A stretch of DNA of 64,000 bases. Origin: Planctomycetota bacterium (GTDB lineage: Bacteria > Planctomycetota > SZUA-567 > H5-PLA8). Under the pieces are notes generated by a model. It saw nothing but the letters and a program-made list of their open reading frames with translations. It had not been told where the DNA came from and did no database searches. The DNA lies in contig JAOSKN010000001.1 of the NCBI GenBank assembly GCA_027493525.1, forward strand, positions 310,001 through 374,000. The letters are read 5' to 3'. The translations under genes and the position numbers were made by a program. This document shows positions 55,849 through 62,809 of the stretch, piece by piece; the first letter of the stretch is position 1; every line of letters starts with the position of its first letter.

Positions 55849-56736
55849 TTACTTCGGATCAGTCGACCGGGCGAAGCGCAACAGCCGCGGCAGCGGCGGG
55901 AGTTCCCCGCTCGAAACCGCTTTGCGTATGACGCTCGGCGCGCGCCCGTACGCCGCCTTGAAGGCCCGCGAGAAATGGTACGGGCTCGCGAACCCGCACT
56001 GCGACGCGATCCGCTGGAACGTGAAGTTGGAGCGCGCCACCAGCACCGCCGCGCGGTCCAGCCGCGCCAGGCGCACGGTCTCCAGGGGCGAACGCCCCGT
56101 CGAGGCGGCGAAGACCCGGCACAGATGCTCCGGCGTCACCGCCGCCGCCCGCGCCAGTTCCGCCAGCGTCAGCTTCGCCGAAGCGTCCTCGTCCAGCGCC
56201 TGCTGGACGCGCGCCAGCGCGCGCTCCACCGGATCCGGCAGCCGCGCCGCCGGGACGTCCGCCGAGCCGCGCTCCCCGCAGACGAACGTCCAGAGCAGAT
56301 GCGTGAGCGTCAACTCGACCTGCAAGCGGTTGCCCTTCTCGAGCCACGTGCCCAGGTGCCGCGCCAGCGCCCAGCACAGGTCGCCCTCGACCGGCGGGCG
56401 CACGAACGGCCACGCCTCCAGCGGCGGCCAGTCGGCGGGAAACCGTTCGATGGTGAAGTGGCAGAAGCCGTGCCGCGTGCGCCGCTTCGGGTCCCAGCGG
56501 AAGAAGTCGGTCTCGCCTTCAAGGCAGGGACGGCAGAGCACGAACGAGCCTTCCGGCGCGGCGAAGGTCCGCGCGCCCCAGCGGTACTCCGCGTCGCCCT
56601 CCACCATCCAGACGAACTCGAAGTCGCGCAGGAACCGCGGCCCGAACTCCGCGCCCACGGGGTACGTCGCCAGGCCGACGCTCTTGGGCAGCGTGAACTT
56701 CAAGTCCAGATGCATGCCCGCGGATCGTATCCGCAT
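55849..56736 (-). CDS. AraC-family transcription regulator
   Basis: The protein has 295 residues. The N-terminal 130 form a cupin-like ligand domain (FVWMVEGDAEYRWGARTFAA, PEGSFVLCRPCLEGE). The C-terminal part has two helix-turn-helix motifs (LTLAELARAAAVTPEHLCRV and QRIASQCGFASPYHFSRAFK) with the AraC signature. Start 56736 is uncertain, as ATG 56715 is also possible. The likely target is the dioxygenase gene just downstream, given the common orientation. Confidence 0.88.
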   Translation of the reverse strand: MRIRSAGMHLDLKFTLPKSVGLATYPVGAEFGPRFLRDFEFVWMVEGDAEYRWGARTFAAPEGSFVLCRPCLEGETDFFRWDPKRRTRHGFCHFTIERFPADWPPLEAWPFVRPPVEGDLCWALARHLGTWLEKGNRLQVELTLTHLLWTFVCGERGSADVPAARLPDPVERALARVQQALDEDASAKLTLAELARAAAVTPEHLCRVFAASTGRSPLETVRLARLDRAAVLVARSNFTFQRIASQCGFASPYHFSRAFKAAYGRAPSVIRKAVSSGELPPLPRLLRFARSTDPK

Positions 56737-56841
56737 TCGGCCCGCGGTAAACGGCCAACGGCGGCGGTCTGCGCTGACAATCCTGGGAATTCACTCGTGC
56801 TTCACGCGTGGAATACTGACGCTCCGCGTTGACACTTTAGG

Positions 56842-56958
56842 TCAGCCCTTGAGGAACAGCATGATCAGAATCCCGCAGACGAGCAGTGCCGAGACTAAGC
56901 CCACTCCCAGATGCACCCAGTTAATCCCAACGTCCTCCCTGATTTGCAGCTTGCTCAT
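56842..56958 (-). CDS. 38-residue single-helix membrane protein
   Basis: A short gene from ATG 56958 with a good AAAGGGG ribosome site about 7 bases upstream. The peptide has a polar head (MSKLQIREDVGINWVHLG) and one hydrophobic helix (LVSALLVCGILIMLFLKG). It stands alone, 105 bases upstream of the AraC gene and on the same strand. Such small membrane peptides are often regulators or toxin-like, but there is no evidence for either. The ribosome site and balanced composition make it more than chance. Confidence 0.6.
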   Translation of the reverse strand: MSKLQIREDVGINWVHLGVGLVSALLVCGILIMLFLKG

Positions 56959-57067
56959 CGCTTTACCCCTTTCGACCTGTGGCCCGCGCACCCTCGAACG
57001 AAGGACTAGCTCGGGCAAGACGCATACCAATCCGGCCGGTTCTCCAATTCAGGCCGCCCGGACGCGC

Positions 57068-57073
57068 TATAAT
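57068..57073 (+). promoter_or_regulatory. Candidate -10 hexamer TATAAT
   Basis: A consensus -10 lies 73 bases upstream of the 57146 gene. A matching -35 is not apparent. If used, the transcript would start about where the heptad array at 57085 begins, making the array the whole 5' leader. Confidence 0.4.
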
Positions 57074-57084
57074 GGCGGCCGCCG

Positions 57085-57133
57085 GTTTGTAGTTTGCAGT
57101 TTGTTTGGATTCTGATTCTTACGTATTGGAGTT
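57085..57133. repeat. Heptad array in a 5' leader
   Basis: GTTTGTA, GTTTGCA, GTTTGTT, TGGATTC, TGATTCT, TACGTAT, TGGAGTT. It ends 12 bases before the start codon and leaves no room for a normal ribosome site. Confidence 0.75.
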
Positions 57134-57145
57134 TGACCCGCGCCC

Positions 57146-57541
57146 ATGCCTCCTCACTTCCGCATCCCCCTCAATCTGCCGCACGCCGGCACGCTGGCGC
57201 GCCGCCTGGCCTACCACCTCAACCGCGTCTGCAGCATCCGCGAGGTCGACGGCACGGCGCGCGACGCGATGGAGCAGGACATCGAGGCGCTCCAGGATCT
57301 GCTCCTGCCGCACTTCGAGAACGGCGAGAACCCGCCGCACGCGGAGGCCGGCGAAGTGGTGCGCCGGGCCGCCGAGCGCGCCCGAGCCCTCGTCGAGAAA
57401 CTCGAAGCCGCGCGCCTCGGCGACGACCGCTTCGGGCAGGTGATTCGAAACCTCTTCGAGTGCCTTGAACTCGGCGAGGAAGGCGCCCGGCAGTCGCTTC
57501 GCGCCGGCGAGAATCCGGACTCGGCCTTGCGGCCGGAGTGA
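57146..57541 (+). CDS. Helical protein of unknown function
   Basis: The protein has 131 residues, predicted mostly alpha-helical with many Arg, Glu and Leu residues (GTLARRLAYHLNRVCSIREV, AGEVVRRAAERARALVEKLE). No signal peptide or membrane helix. It could be a small dimerising or coiled-coil protein. ATG 57146 is the only start before the open frame, and no clear Shine-Dalgarno sequence precedes it. The stop codon is 5 bases before the next heptad array. Confidence 0.55.
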   Translation: MPPHFRIPLNLPHAGTLARRLAYHLNRVCSIREVDGTARDAMEQDIEALQDLLLPHFENGENPPHAEAGEVVRRAAERARALVEKLEAARLGDDRFGQVIRNLFECLELGEEGARQSLRAGENPDSALRPE

Positions 57542-57546
57542 GGCCC

Positions 57547-57715
57547 AGTGAACAGTGAACAGTGAACGGTGAACGGTGAACGGTGAACGGTGAACGGTGA
57601 ACGGTGAACGGTGAACGGTGAACGGTGAACGGCTACACCGACCGCGTGGTCCTATTCCGAAGTAGGTCTGCCCTTTTTGCAGTTACTGTTTACCGTTCAC
57701 CGTTTACTGTTCACT
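57547..57715. repeat. Inverted heptad array, nine identical GGTGAAC units
   Basis: Left arm: AGTGAAC three times then GGTGAAC nine times (57547-57630), the most uniform block in the window. Right arm: AGTTACT, GTTTACC, GTTCACC, GTTTACT, GTTCACT (57681-57715). The 50-base loop between them has no array. The right arm ends 10 bases before the next start. Confidence 0.92.
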
Positions 57716-57725
57716 TTCCACGAGC

Positions 57726-58268
57726 ATGCCCTTCGGCCCGGACAATCCACCCATGCCCGCCACCGAACCCTGGTACTGCCGCGTCTGCGGCGGCTTCCAC
57801 GAGGAACTCCCGATGGCCTTCGGCGCCGAAGCGCCGGACGCGTACTACGAGATCCCGCCGGACGAGCGCGGCGCGCGGGCGAAGCTCGGCCCGGACCGCT
57901 GCATTCTCGACGGCGCGCGCTGGTTCGTGAAGCTCAGCCTGGAAGTGCCGGTCCCCGAGGACGGCCGCCCCTTCGTCTGGGGCCTCTGGGCCGAGGTGGA
58001 GCAGTCGGCCTTCGAGCGCGCGCACGACCCGGCGCATACGGCGGGGCACGAGAGCGCGCCGCCGGAATTCGGCGCGCTGGCCACGCGCGTGCCCGGCTAC
58101 GAGGAGACGCGCGGCCTGAAGGTCCGCCTCTATCCGCGCCCGTTCCGGCAGTTCCCGCTGGCGCGGCTGGAGCCGGCCGCGCACGCGCTCGTCGAGGACC
58201 AGCTTCGCGGCATCCCGCTCGCGCGGGTGCGGGAGTACGCCGCGCTGCTGCTGCATCCCGGCGCATGA
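57726..58268 (+). CDS. DUF2199-domain protein
   Basis: The protein has 180 residues. The N-terminal CRVCGGFHEELPMAFG carries a CX2CGXXH element that may bind zinc, followed by YYEIPPDERGARAKLGPDRC and FVWGLWAEVEQSAFERAHD, all typical of DUF2199 proteins. Biochemical role unknown in the family. ATG 57726 is used; ATG 57753 is an alternative. Its stop overlaps the start of the pseudouridine synthase (ATGA), so the two are translationally coupled. Confidence 0.8.
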   Translation: MPFGPDNPPMPATEPWYCRVCGGFHEELPMAFGAEAPDAYYEIPPDERGARAKLGPDRCILDGARWFVKLSLEVPVPEDGRPFVWGLWAEVEQSAFERAHDPAHTAGHESAPPEFGALATRVPGYEETRGLKVRLYPRPFRQFPLARLEPAAHALVEDQLRGIPLARVREYAALLLHPGA

Positions 58269-58849
58269 CCGCGCGCAAGGCCCAGGCCCGCGTCCTGCTC
58301 TTCCACAAGCCGAAGGGCCTGACCGTGACGCGCGCCGACGAACGCGGGCGCAGGACCGTCTACGACGCGCTGCCGGCATGGGTCCGCGAGGACGGCTGGG
58401 TCCCCGTCGGCCGGCTCGACCGCGAGACCCGCGGCCTCTTACTCTTCGTCCGCGAAGGCGCGCTCGTCGAACGCCTCACGCGCCCCGGAAGCTGCGCGAA
58501 GGTCTACGAGGTCTGGGTCCGCGGGCGCGTCACCGAAGCCCACCGCGCCCAGGCGCGCGCCGGCGTGACGAGCCCCGCCGGCCTGCTGAAAGCCGCGGCG
58601 CTCGAGATCGCCGGAACCGCCGGCCCCAAGACGCGCCTGCGCGTCACGCTCGACGAGGGGAAGAACCGGCACCTGCGCCGCCTCTTCGCGGCCTTGAAGG
58701 ATCCCGAGCGCGGCACGCCGCTGAAGGTGACGGACCTGAAGCGCATTGCGTTCGGGCCGCTCGAACTGGACGTGGGCTCGGGCGCGTGGCGCATGCTGAC
58801 GCCGCGGGAGGAGCGCGGGTTGCTCGATGCGGCGGGCGGTGACCTTTAG
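58265..58849 (+). CDS. RsuA/RluE-family pseudouridine synthase
   Basis: The protein has 194 residues. The catalytic Asp52 is in VGRLDRETRGLLLFV. The second family motif is KVYEVWVRGRV, and the third is LDEGKNRHLRRLFAAL. No S4 RNA-binding domain precedes it, as in RluE, so the target is probably 23S rRNA, but the exact uridine is not deducible. It overlaps the DUF2199 gene by 4 bases. A heptad array begins 1 base after its stop. Confidence 0.88.
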   Translation: MTARKAQARVLLFHKPKGLTVTRADERGRRTVYDALPAWVREDGWVPVGRLDRETRGLLLFVREGALVERLTRPGSCAKVYEVWVRGRVTEAHRAQARAGVTSPAGLLKAAALEIAGTAGPKTRLRVTLDEGKNRHLRRLFAALKDPERGTPLKVTDLKRIAFGPLELDVGSGAWRMLTPREERGLLDAAGGDL

Positions 58850-58850
58850 C

Positions 58851-58962
58851 CTGTGATCTGTAATCTGTAATCTGTAATCTGTAATCTGTAATCTGTAATC
58901 TGTAATCTGTAGTCTGTAATCTGTGGTCTGTGGTCTGTGGTCTGTGGTCTGTGGTCTGTGAA
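58851..58962. repeat. Sixteen-unit heptad array
   Basis: CTGTGAT, CTGTAAT seven times, CTGTAGT, CTGTAAT, CTGTGGT five times, CTGTGAA, all in register over 112 bases. There is no inverted partner here. Blocks of identical variants lie side by side, as expected if units spread by local slippage. Confidence 0.93.
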
Positions 58963-59066
58963 CGGCAAGCATAGAGCAAAAGGCGCTGCATTTAACTGGC
59001 AATTTTCCATCGCAATTCGTCGGGCCTCCGGTAGCGTGAGGCTTCGACGCCCGAAAGGAGCCCAGC

Positions 59067-59456
59067 ATGCCCAGCATCTTCACCAAGATCCTCGCCGGCG
59101 AGATCCCCTGCGCGAAAGTCTGGGAGGACGAGTGCTTCTTCGCCTTCCTCGACATCATGCCCGTCGCGCCGGGCCACACCCTCGTCATCACCAAGCAGGA
59201 GGTGAATTACCTCTTCGATATGGACGAGAAACTCTACCTCGACCTGATGGCCGCGAGCCGTAAAGTCGCGAAGATGGTCAAAGCCGCCACCGGCTGCCAG
59301 CGCGTCTGCGTTGGCGCCTTCGGCTTCGAGGTTCCGCACGTCCACATCCATCTCTTCCCGCTGGACGGCTTAAACCAGTTCCCTTTCCCCAAGCGCGAGA
59401 AGGCGAACCCGGCGGACCTGGATGCCATGGCGAAGAAGATCGCCGCGCAGGCGTGA
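59067..59456 (+). CDS. HIT-family nucleotide hydrolase
   Basis: The protein has 129 residues. The histidine triad HVHIHLFP is at 91-98. The N-terminal MPSIFTKILAGEIPCAKVWE and APGHTLVITKQEVNYLFD are classical. Such proteins (Hint branch) hydrolyse purine nucleotide phosphoramidates. ATG 59067 follows AAAGGAG. The TGA stop is shared with the first unit of a heptad array. Confidence 0.93.
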   Translation: MPSIFTKILAGEIPCAKVWEDECFFAFLDIMPVAPGHTLVITKQEVNYLFDMDEKLYLDLMAASRKVAKMVKAATGCQRVCVGAFGFEVPHVHIHLFPLDGLNQFPFPKREKANPADLDAMAKKIAAQA

Positions 59457-59624
59457 AGTATGAAAGAAAAAGTATGAAGTATGAAGTATGAAGTATGAAG
59501 TATGAAGTATGAAGTATGAAGATGCTTAGAGAATTCCCTTGGGGAACGAGTATTCGTTTTTATTTTTTCTTCCTATTTCATACTTCATATTTCATACTTC
59601 TTCTTTCATACTTCATCCTTTCCC
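59455..59624. repeat. Inverted heptad arrays overlapping two stop codons
   Basis: The left arm starts inside the TGA of the HIT gene: GAAGTAT, GAAAGAA, AAAGTAT, then GAAGTAT six times. The right arm (about 59569-59624; TTTCATA, CTTCATA, TTTCATA, CTTCTTC, TTTCATA, CTTCATC, CTTTCCC) contains the complement of the TGA of the EamA gene, so the last codons of that transporter are array sequence. Confidence 0.9.
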
Positions 59625-60610
59625 TTCACGACCCCCGCCGTCGCCGCGCCGCCGCCTTCGCGGCTGGTGACGGGCTCCACGGTCGCGCCGAGTTCCTGCA
59701 AGAGCCGCCCGCGGGAGCGGACGATCAGGGCGAGGCCCCCGATCAGCACGCCGCCCAGGAGGACCAGTTCGAGCGTCGGCTCCTCGCCCAGCAGCGGCCA
59801 AGCGTAGAGCAGCGTCAGCGGCGGGACGACCAGCGTCATCGCGGTGCTCGGCGCGAGGCCCAGCCGTTCGACGGAGACGTAGAAGAGCCCCTCGGTGAAG
59901 CCCATCAGGACCGGCCCCGAGGCCAGCATGACCAGAACCGGCGTCAGCGGCGCGTGCGCGGGCCACGCGAGGTCGCCCTTCCATGCCGCCAGCGGCAGCG
60001 TCAGCGCCGCGGCCAAGGCGAAGACGAGCGTCGAGACGGCGAAGGCGTCGTGCCCCTTCAGCCACGCCTTCGCGCAGGGGCTGTAACTCCCCCACAGCAC
60101 GGCGGTGGCCAGCAGCAGCACGAGCGACGTGGACGACGCGGCCACGCGCGGGTCGCGCAGCAGGATCAGCCCGAGCAGCCCGCCCAGCGCCAGGACGAAG
60201 CCCGCCTGGAAGCCGCGCCGCCGCACCAGCCGCCGCTCGTCGTGAAAGAGCAGCGCCGAGAGGCCGATCGAGATCAGCGGGATCGCGCGCGTGATCAGCA
60301 TGCTCAGCGTCGCCGTGCTCCCGTAGGTTCCCGCCGTGAAAGCGACCAGTCCGCCGGTGAAGAGCGCGCCCATCAGCATGAAGCGCGCCGGCCGGCGCAG
60401 CACGTGCGACAGCGCGGCGCGCCGCTTCCAGCAGACCCAGGCGCCCAGCACGGCCGTGCTGCTGAATACGCGATAGAAAACCAGCGTGAGCGGGTCGATG
60501 CCGTGCGCCTGCATGTACTTGTAGAGCGGCGTGCCCCAGCCCCACAGCAGCACCGCGGTCAGGATCGGCACGTAGTCGCCGAGGACGTGGCGGGGACCGG
60601 CGCTCACCAC
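59606..60610 (-). CDS. EamA/DMT-family transporter
   Basis: The protein has 334 residues with ten hydrophobic segments arranged as two EamA repeats (VPILTAVLLWGWGTPLYKYM opens the first, LLLATAVLWGSYSPCAKAWL the second). The start is a GTG at 60610. The C-terminal residues AGVVKGKDEV are encoded by the heptad array, and the stop TGA lies within a unit. Family members export metabolites or amino acids; the substrate is unknown. Confidence 0.88.
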   Translation of the reverse strand: MVSAGPRHVLGDYVPILTAVLLWGWGTPLYKYMQAHGIDPLTLVFYRVFSSTAVLGAWVCWKRRAALSHVLRRPARFMLMGALFTGGLVAFTAGTYGSTATLSMLITRAIPLISIGLSALLFHDERRLVRRRGFQAGFVLALGGLLGLILLRDPRVAASSTSLVLLLATAVLWGSYSPCAKAWLKGHDAFAVSTLVFALAAALTLPLAAWKGDLAWPAHAPLTPVLVMLASGPVLMGFTEGLFYVSVERLGLAPSTAMTLVVPPLTLLYAWPLLGEEPTLELVLLGGVLIGGLALIVRSRGRLLQELGATVEPVTSREGGGAATAGVVKGKDEV

Positions 60611-60636
60611 GGAGACACGGCGCGGCGCCGGCCATT

Positions 60637-60671
60637 GCGGATTTTGGATTTCGGATTGCGGATTGAATGCA
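60637..60671. repeat. Short heptad array
   Basis: GCGGATT, TTGGATT, TCGGATT, GCGGATT, GAATGCA, 27 bases upstream of the EamA start. The GCGGATT unit is the same as in the two tracts inside the hydrolase gene at 62808. Confidence 0.75.
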
Positions 60672-60763
60672 CGAACTTCAGAGGATTCTCGATGCTCATT
60701 TCAGACCCGCTTCCCAGCCTAAAATCCTCTGCGTTCTTTGCGTGCTCTGCGGTTAAGAGGGCT

Positions 60764-61786
60764 TCATTCCCGGATCGGCAGCCGCGCCCCGGCCTCGGCC
60801 GACTCCACCGCGCCGAAGACCATCGCGAGGCTCTTGAGGTTGTCGCCGCACCAGGTCTCGGGGCGCGCGTTGGCGTCGAGGGCCTCCAGCAGACGCAGCA
60901 GGCTGCCCTCCTGGCCGGCGGGGCGCGTCTCCTCGATGGGCAACTCGAGCCGCTCGCACTCGCGCTTGAAGCCTTCCGTGCCTTTGACGAGTTCGGCGAC
61001 GGGCGCGCTCGCGCCGTCCCAGGCGATGGAGCCCTTCGTGCCGACGACGCGCCAGAGCCCGTTCCAGCCGGTGTTGTGCCCCTCGGCGCACCAGCTCCCG
61101 CGGTAGGTGAAGACCACGCCGCCGCTCATCTCGAAGACCGCCGTCGCGGCCACGTCGCCCTTGTACCAGCTTCCCTTGGGGTTGAACTCGCGGCAGTAGA
61201 CAGCCTCCGGATCGGCCTGCGTGACGCAGCGGACCAAGTCGAAGTGGTGGATGGACATGTCGAGGAGCAGCGGATGGGCCATCTCGTCGCGGAACCCGCC
61301 GAAGTGCGCGCCGATGTAGAAGTCCACGTTCACCGTCGTCACGTCCCCGAGCAGGCCGCCGGCGACGGCCTGGCGCAGCGCGCGGACCTGCGGCTGCCAG
61401 CGGTAGTTCTGGCTGACCATGTAGATCTTCCCGGCCTTTTCGGCCGCCGCGATCATCTCCCGGGCGTTGGCGAGGCTGTCGGCGAGCGGCTTCTCGCCCA
61501 GCACGTGGCAGCCGGCGGCCAGCGCCGCCAGGGTCACGGCCTTGTGCGCGGCGGGGATCGTCACGTCCACGACCAGATCCGGCTTCAGGTCGGCCAGCAG
61601 CGCCGCCAGGTCCGTGCCGACCCGGGCCGCGCTCAGGCCGTAGTCGGCCTTCTTCTGCTCGGCGGCCTCCAGGCGCAGGTCGGCGAGCCCGGCGACCTCG
61701 ACGCGCGGATGATCCTTCATCACGTTCAGCCAGGCCTTGGCCATCCCGCCGCACCCGGCCAGCACGACCCTCAGCTTGTTGCTCAT
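60764..61786 (-). CDS. Gfo/Idh/MocA-family oxidoreductase
   Basis: The protein has 340 residues. The Rossmann motif is VVLAGCGGMAKAWLNV, the sugar-binding signature region GCHVLGEKPLADSLANAREM with the conserved EKP, and YRWQPQVRALR and LLLDMSIHHFDLVRCV supply catalytic Asp/His. ATG 61786 follows GAGGATC. These enzymes oxidise or reduce sugars, inositols or related compounds with NAD(P). It may belong to the carbohydrate metabolism seen in the left half, but its neighbours here give no pathway. Confidence 0.9.
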   Translation of the reverse strand: MSNKLRVVLAGCGGMAKAWLNVMKDHPRVEVAGLADLRLEAAEQKKADYGLSAARVGTDLAALLADLKPDLVVDVTIPAAHKAVTLAALAAGCHVLGEKPLADSLANAREMIAAAEKAGKIYMVSQNYRWQPQVRALRQAVAGGLLGDVTTVNVDFYIGAHFGGFRDEMAHPLLLDMSIHHFDLVRCVTQADPEAVYCREFNPKGSWYKGDVAATAVFEMSGGVVFTYRGSWCAEGHNTGWNGLWRVVGTKGSIAWDGASAPVAELVKGTEGFKRECERLELPIEETRPAGQEGSLLRLLEALDANARPETWCGDNLKSLAMVFGAVESAEAGARLPIRE

Positions 61787-61988
61787 CTTCGATCCTCGCA
61801 TTCGCCGCGCGCGGCACTTGGACCCGAACTTCTCCCGGATAAGGATGCCGCGCGAAGCGAGGCGGCGCGAAGAAAAGCCCGCCGCCCTGCAATTCCCGCT
61901 GCATCCTTCGGCTAAAGACTACAGGTCCATGATCTTCCTGGACGATAAACACCATCGAGTCCAGTTCCAGTGCAGGAGCCGTGATGCC

Positions 61989-62630
61989 ATGATTCGCCTG
62001 GCTTTTTCCATCGGTACGCTGGCCATCCTGATCGCCGTGGGCGTGCTGGTCTGGCGCTGGGTCGGCCAGGAGACGCAGACGGCCGCCGGCGACCTGCCGG
62101 ACGTGGGCACGCCGCCCGCCGCGCCTCCGGCGCAGGACGGCCCCGGCGCGACGATGCCGCAGGTGCCCACCGGGCCGTACGGCGTCGCCCAGCCGCCCGC
62201 GCCCGTGCCGGCGCCCGAGGCGCCCGCGCCCAGCCCGCTGCCGCCGCTCGAACCGCTGCCTGTTCAGAGTCCGCCGCCCGCGCCCGCGCCCGAAGCGCCT
62301 TCGACCCGTGCCGGCCTGCGCACCCACAAGGTCCAGCCCGGCGACTCGCTCTGGAAGATCAGCATGAAGTACTACGGCGACGCGAGGCACATCCAGGACC
62401 TCGCCCAGGCCAACCGCCTGGACGGCGCCGGGACCATCCGCCCCGGGCAGGTCCTGATTCTCCCCGATGCCGGAACCGCCCGCCGGCGCGCGCCCGCCGA
62501 CGCCGACCACGAACTCGCCGACGAACCTTCGAGCCACGACGCGCCGCGACCCGAGCCGGCCGACCGGGACTTCGTCCCGATGCCGCCCAGCCTCAACCGC
62601 AGCGTCCCGCGCGATCGGACCTCCGACTGA
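61989..62630 (+). CDS. Membrane-anchored LysM-domain protein
   Basis: The protein has 213 residues. An N-terminal membrane anchor (LAFSIGTLAILIAVGVLVWR) is followed by a long Pro/Ala-rich spacer (residues 40-110) and one LysM domain (THKVQPGDSLWKISMKYYGD, ANRLDGAGTIRPGQVLILPD). It probably binds peptidoglycan, or chitin-like glycans in the envelope. The tail is polar. AGGAG lies about 10 bases upstream of ATG 61989. A strong stem-loop follows the gene. Confidence 0.85.
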   Translation: MIRLAFSIGTLAILIAVGVLVWRWVGQETQTAAGDLPDVGTPPAAPPAQDGPGATMPQVPTGPYGVAQPPAPVPAPEAPAPSPLPPLEPLPVQSPPPAPAPEAPSTRAGLRTHKVQPGDSLWKISMKYYGDARHIQDLAQANRLDGAGTIRPGQVLILPDAGTARRRAPADADHELADEPSSHDAPRPEPADRDFVPMPPSLNRSVPRDRTSD

Positions 62631-62650
62631 GTTTCCTCCGCCGTACAGGG

Positions 62651-62688
62651 CAAGAACAGGGGCGACGTGGGGGGCGCCCCTGTTCTTG
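62651..62688 (+). terminator. Stem-loop terminator after the LysM gene
   Basis: CAAGAACAGGGGCG (62651-62664) pairs perfectly with CGCCCCTGTTCTTG (62675-62688) over 14 bases with a G-rich loop. Only a weak T-stretch follows, so termination may need Rho or rest on stability. Confidence 0.65.
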
Positions 62689-62732
62689 TTCCTGACCCCA
62701 TTCCTTGAAACCGCGGAGGCAGAGCACCGGGA

Positions 62733-62809
62733 GATTTTGGATTGAGGATTTTGGACTTTTGACCTACGACCTATGCTCTTTGATTCTTGGCCTTCAACTC
62801 TTGTATTTC
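62733..62809. repeat. Heptad array with diverged units
   Basis: Eleven units in register: GATTTTG, GATTGAG, GATTTTG, GACTTTT, GACCTAC, GACCTAT, GCTCTTT, GATTCTT, GGCCTTC, AACTCTT, GTATTTC. Nine of the eleven begin GA or another G-initial pair, although the remaining bases vary widely. The last unit overlaps the complement of the stop codon (62808-62810) of the hydrolase gene. Confidence 0.85.

Noticed and set aside
46986..58962. CRISPR arrays
   Set aside because: The tandem units are 7 bases with no spacers, and no cas gene is present.
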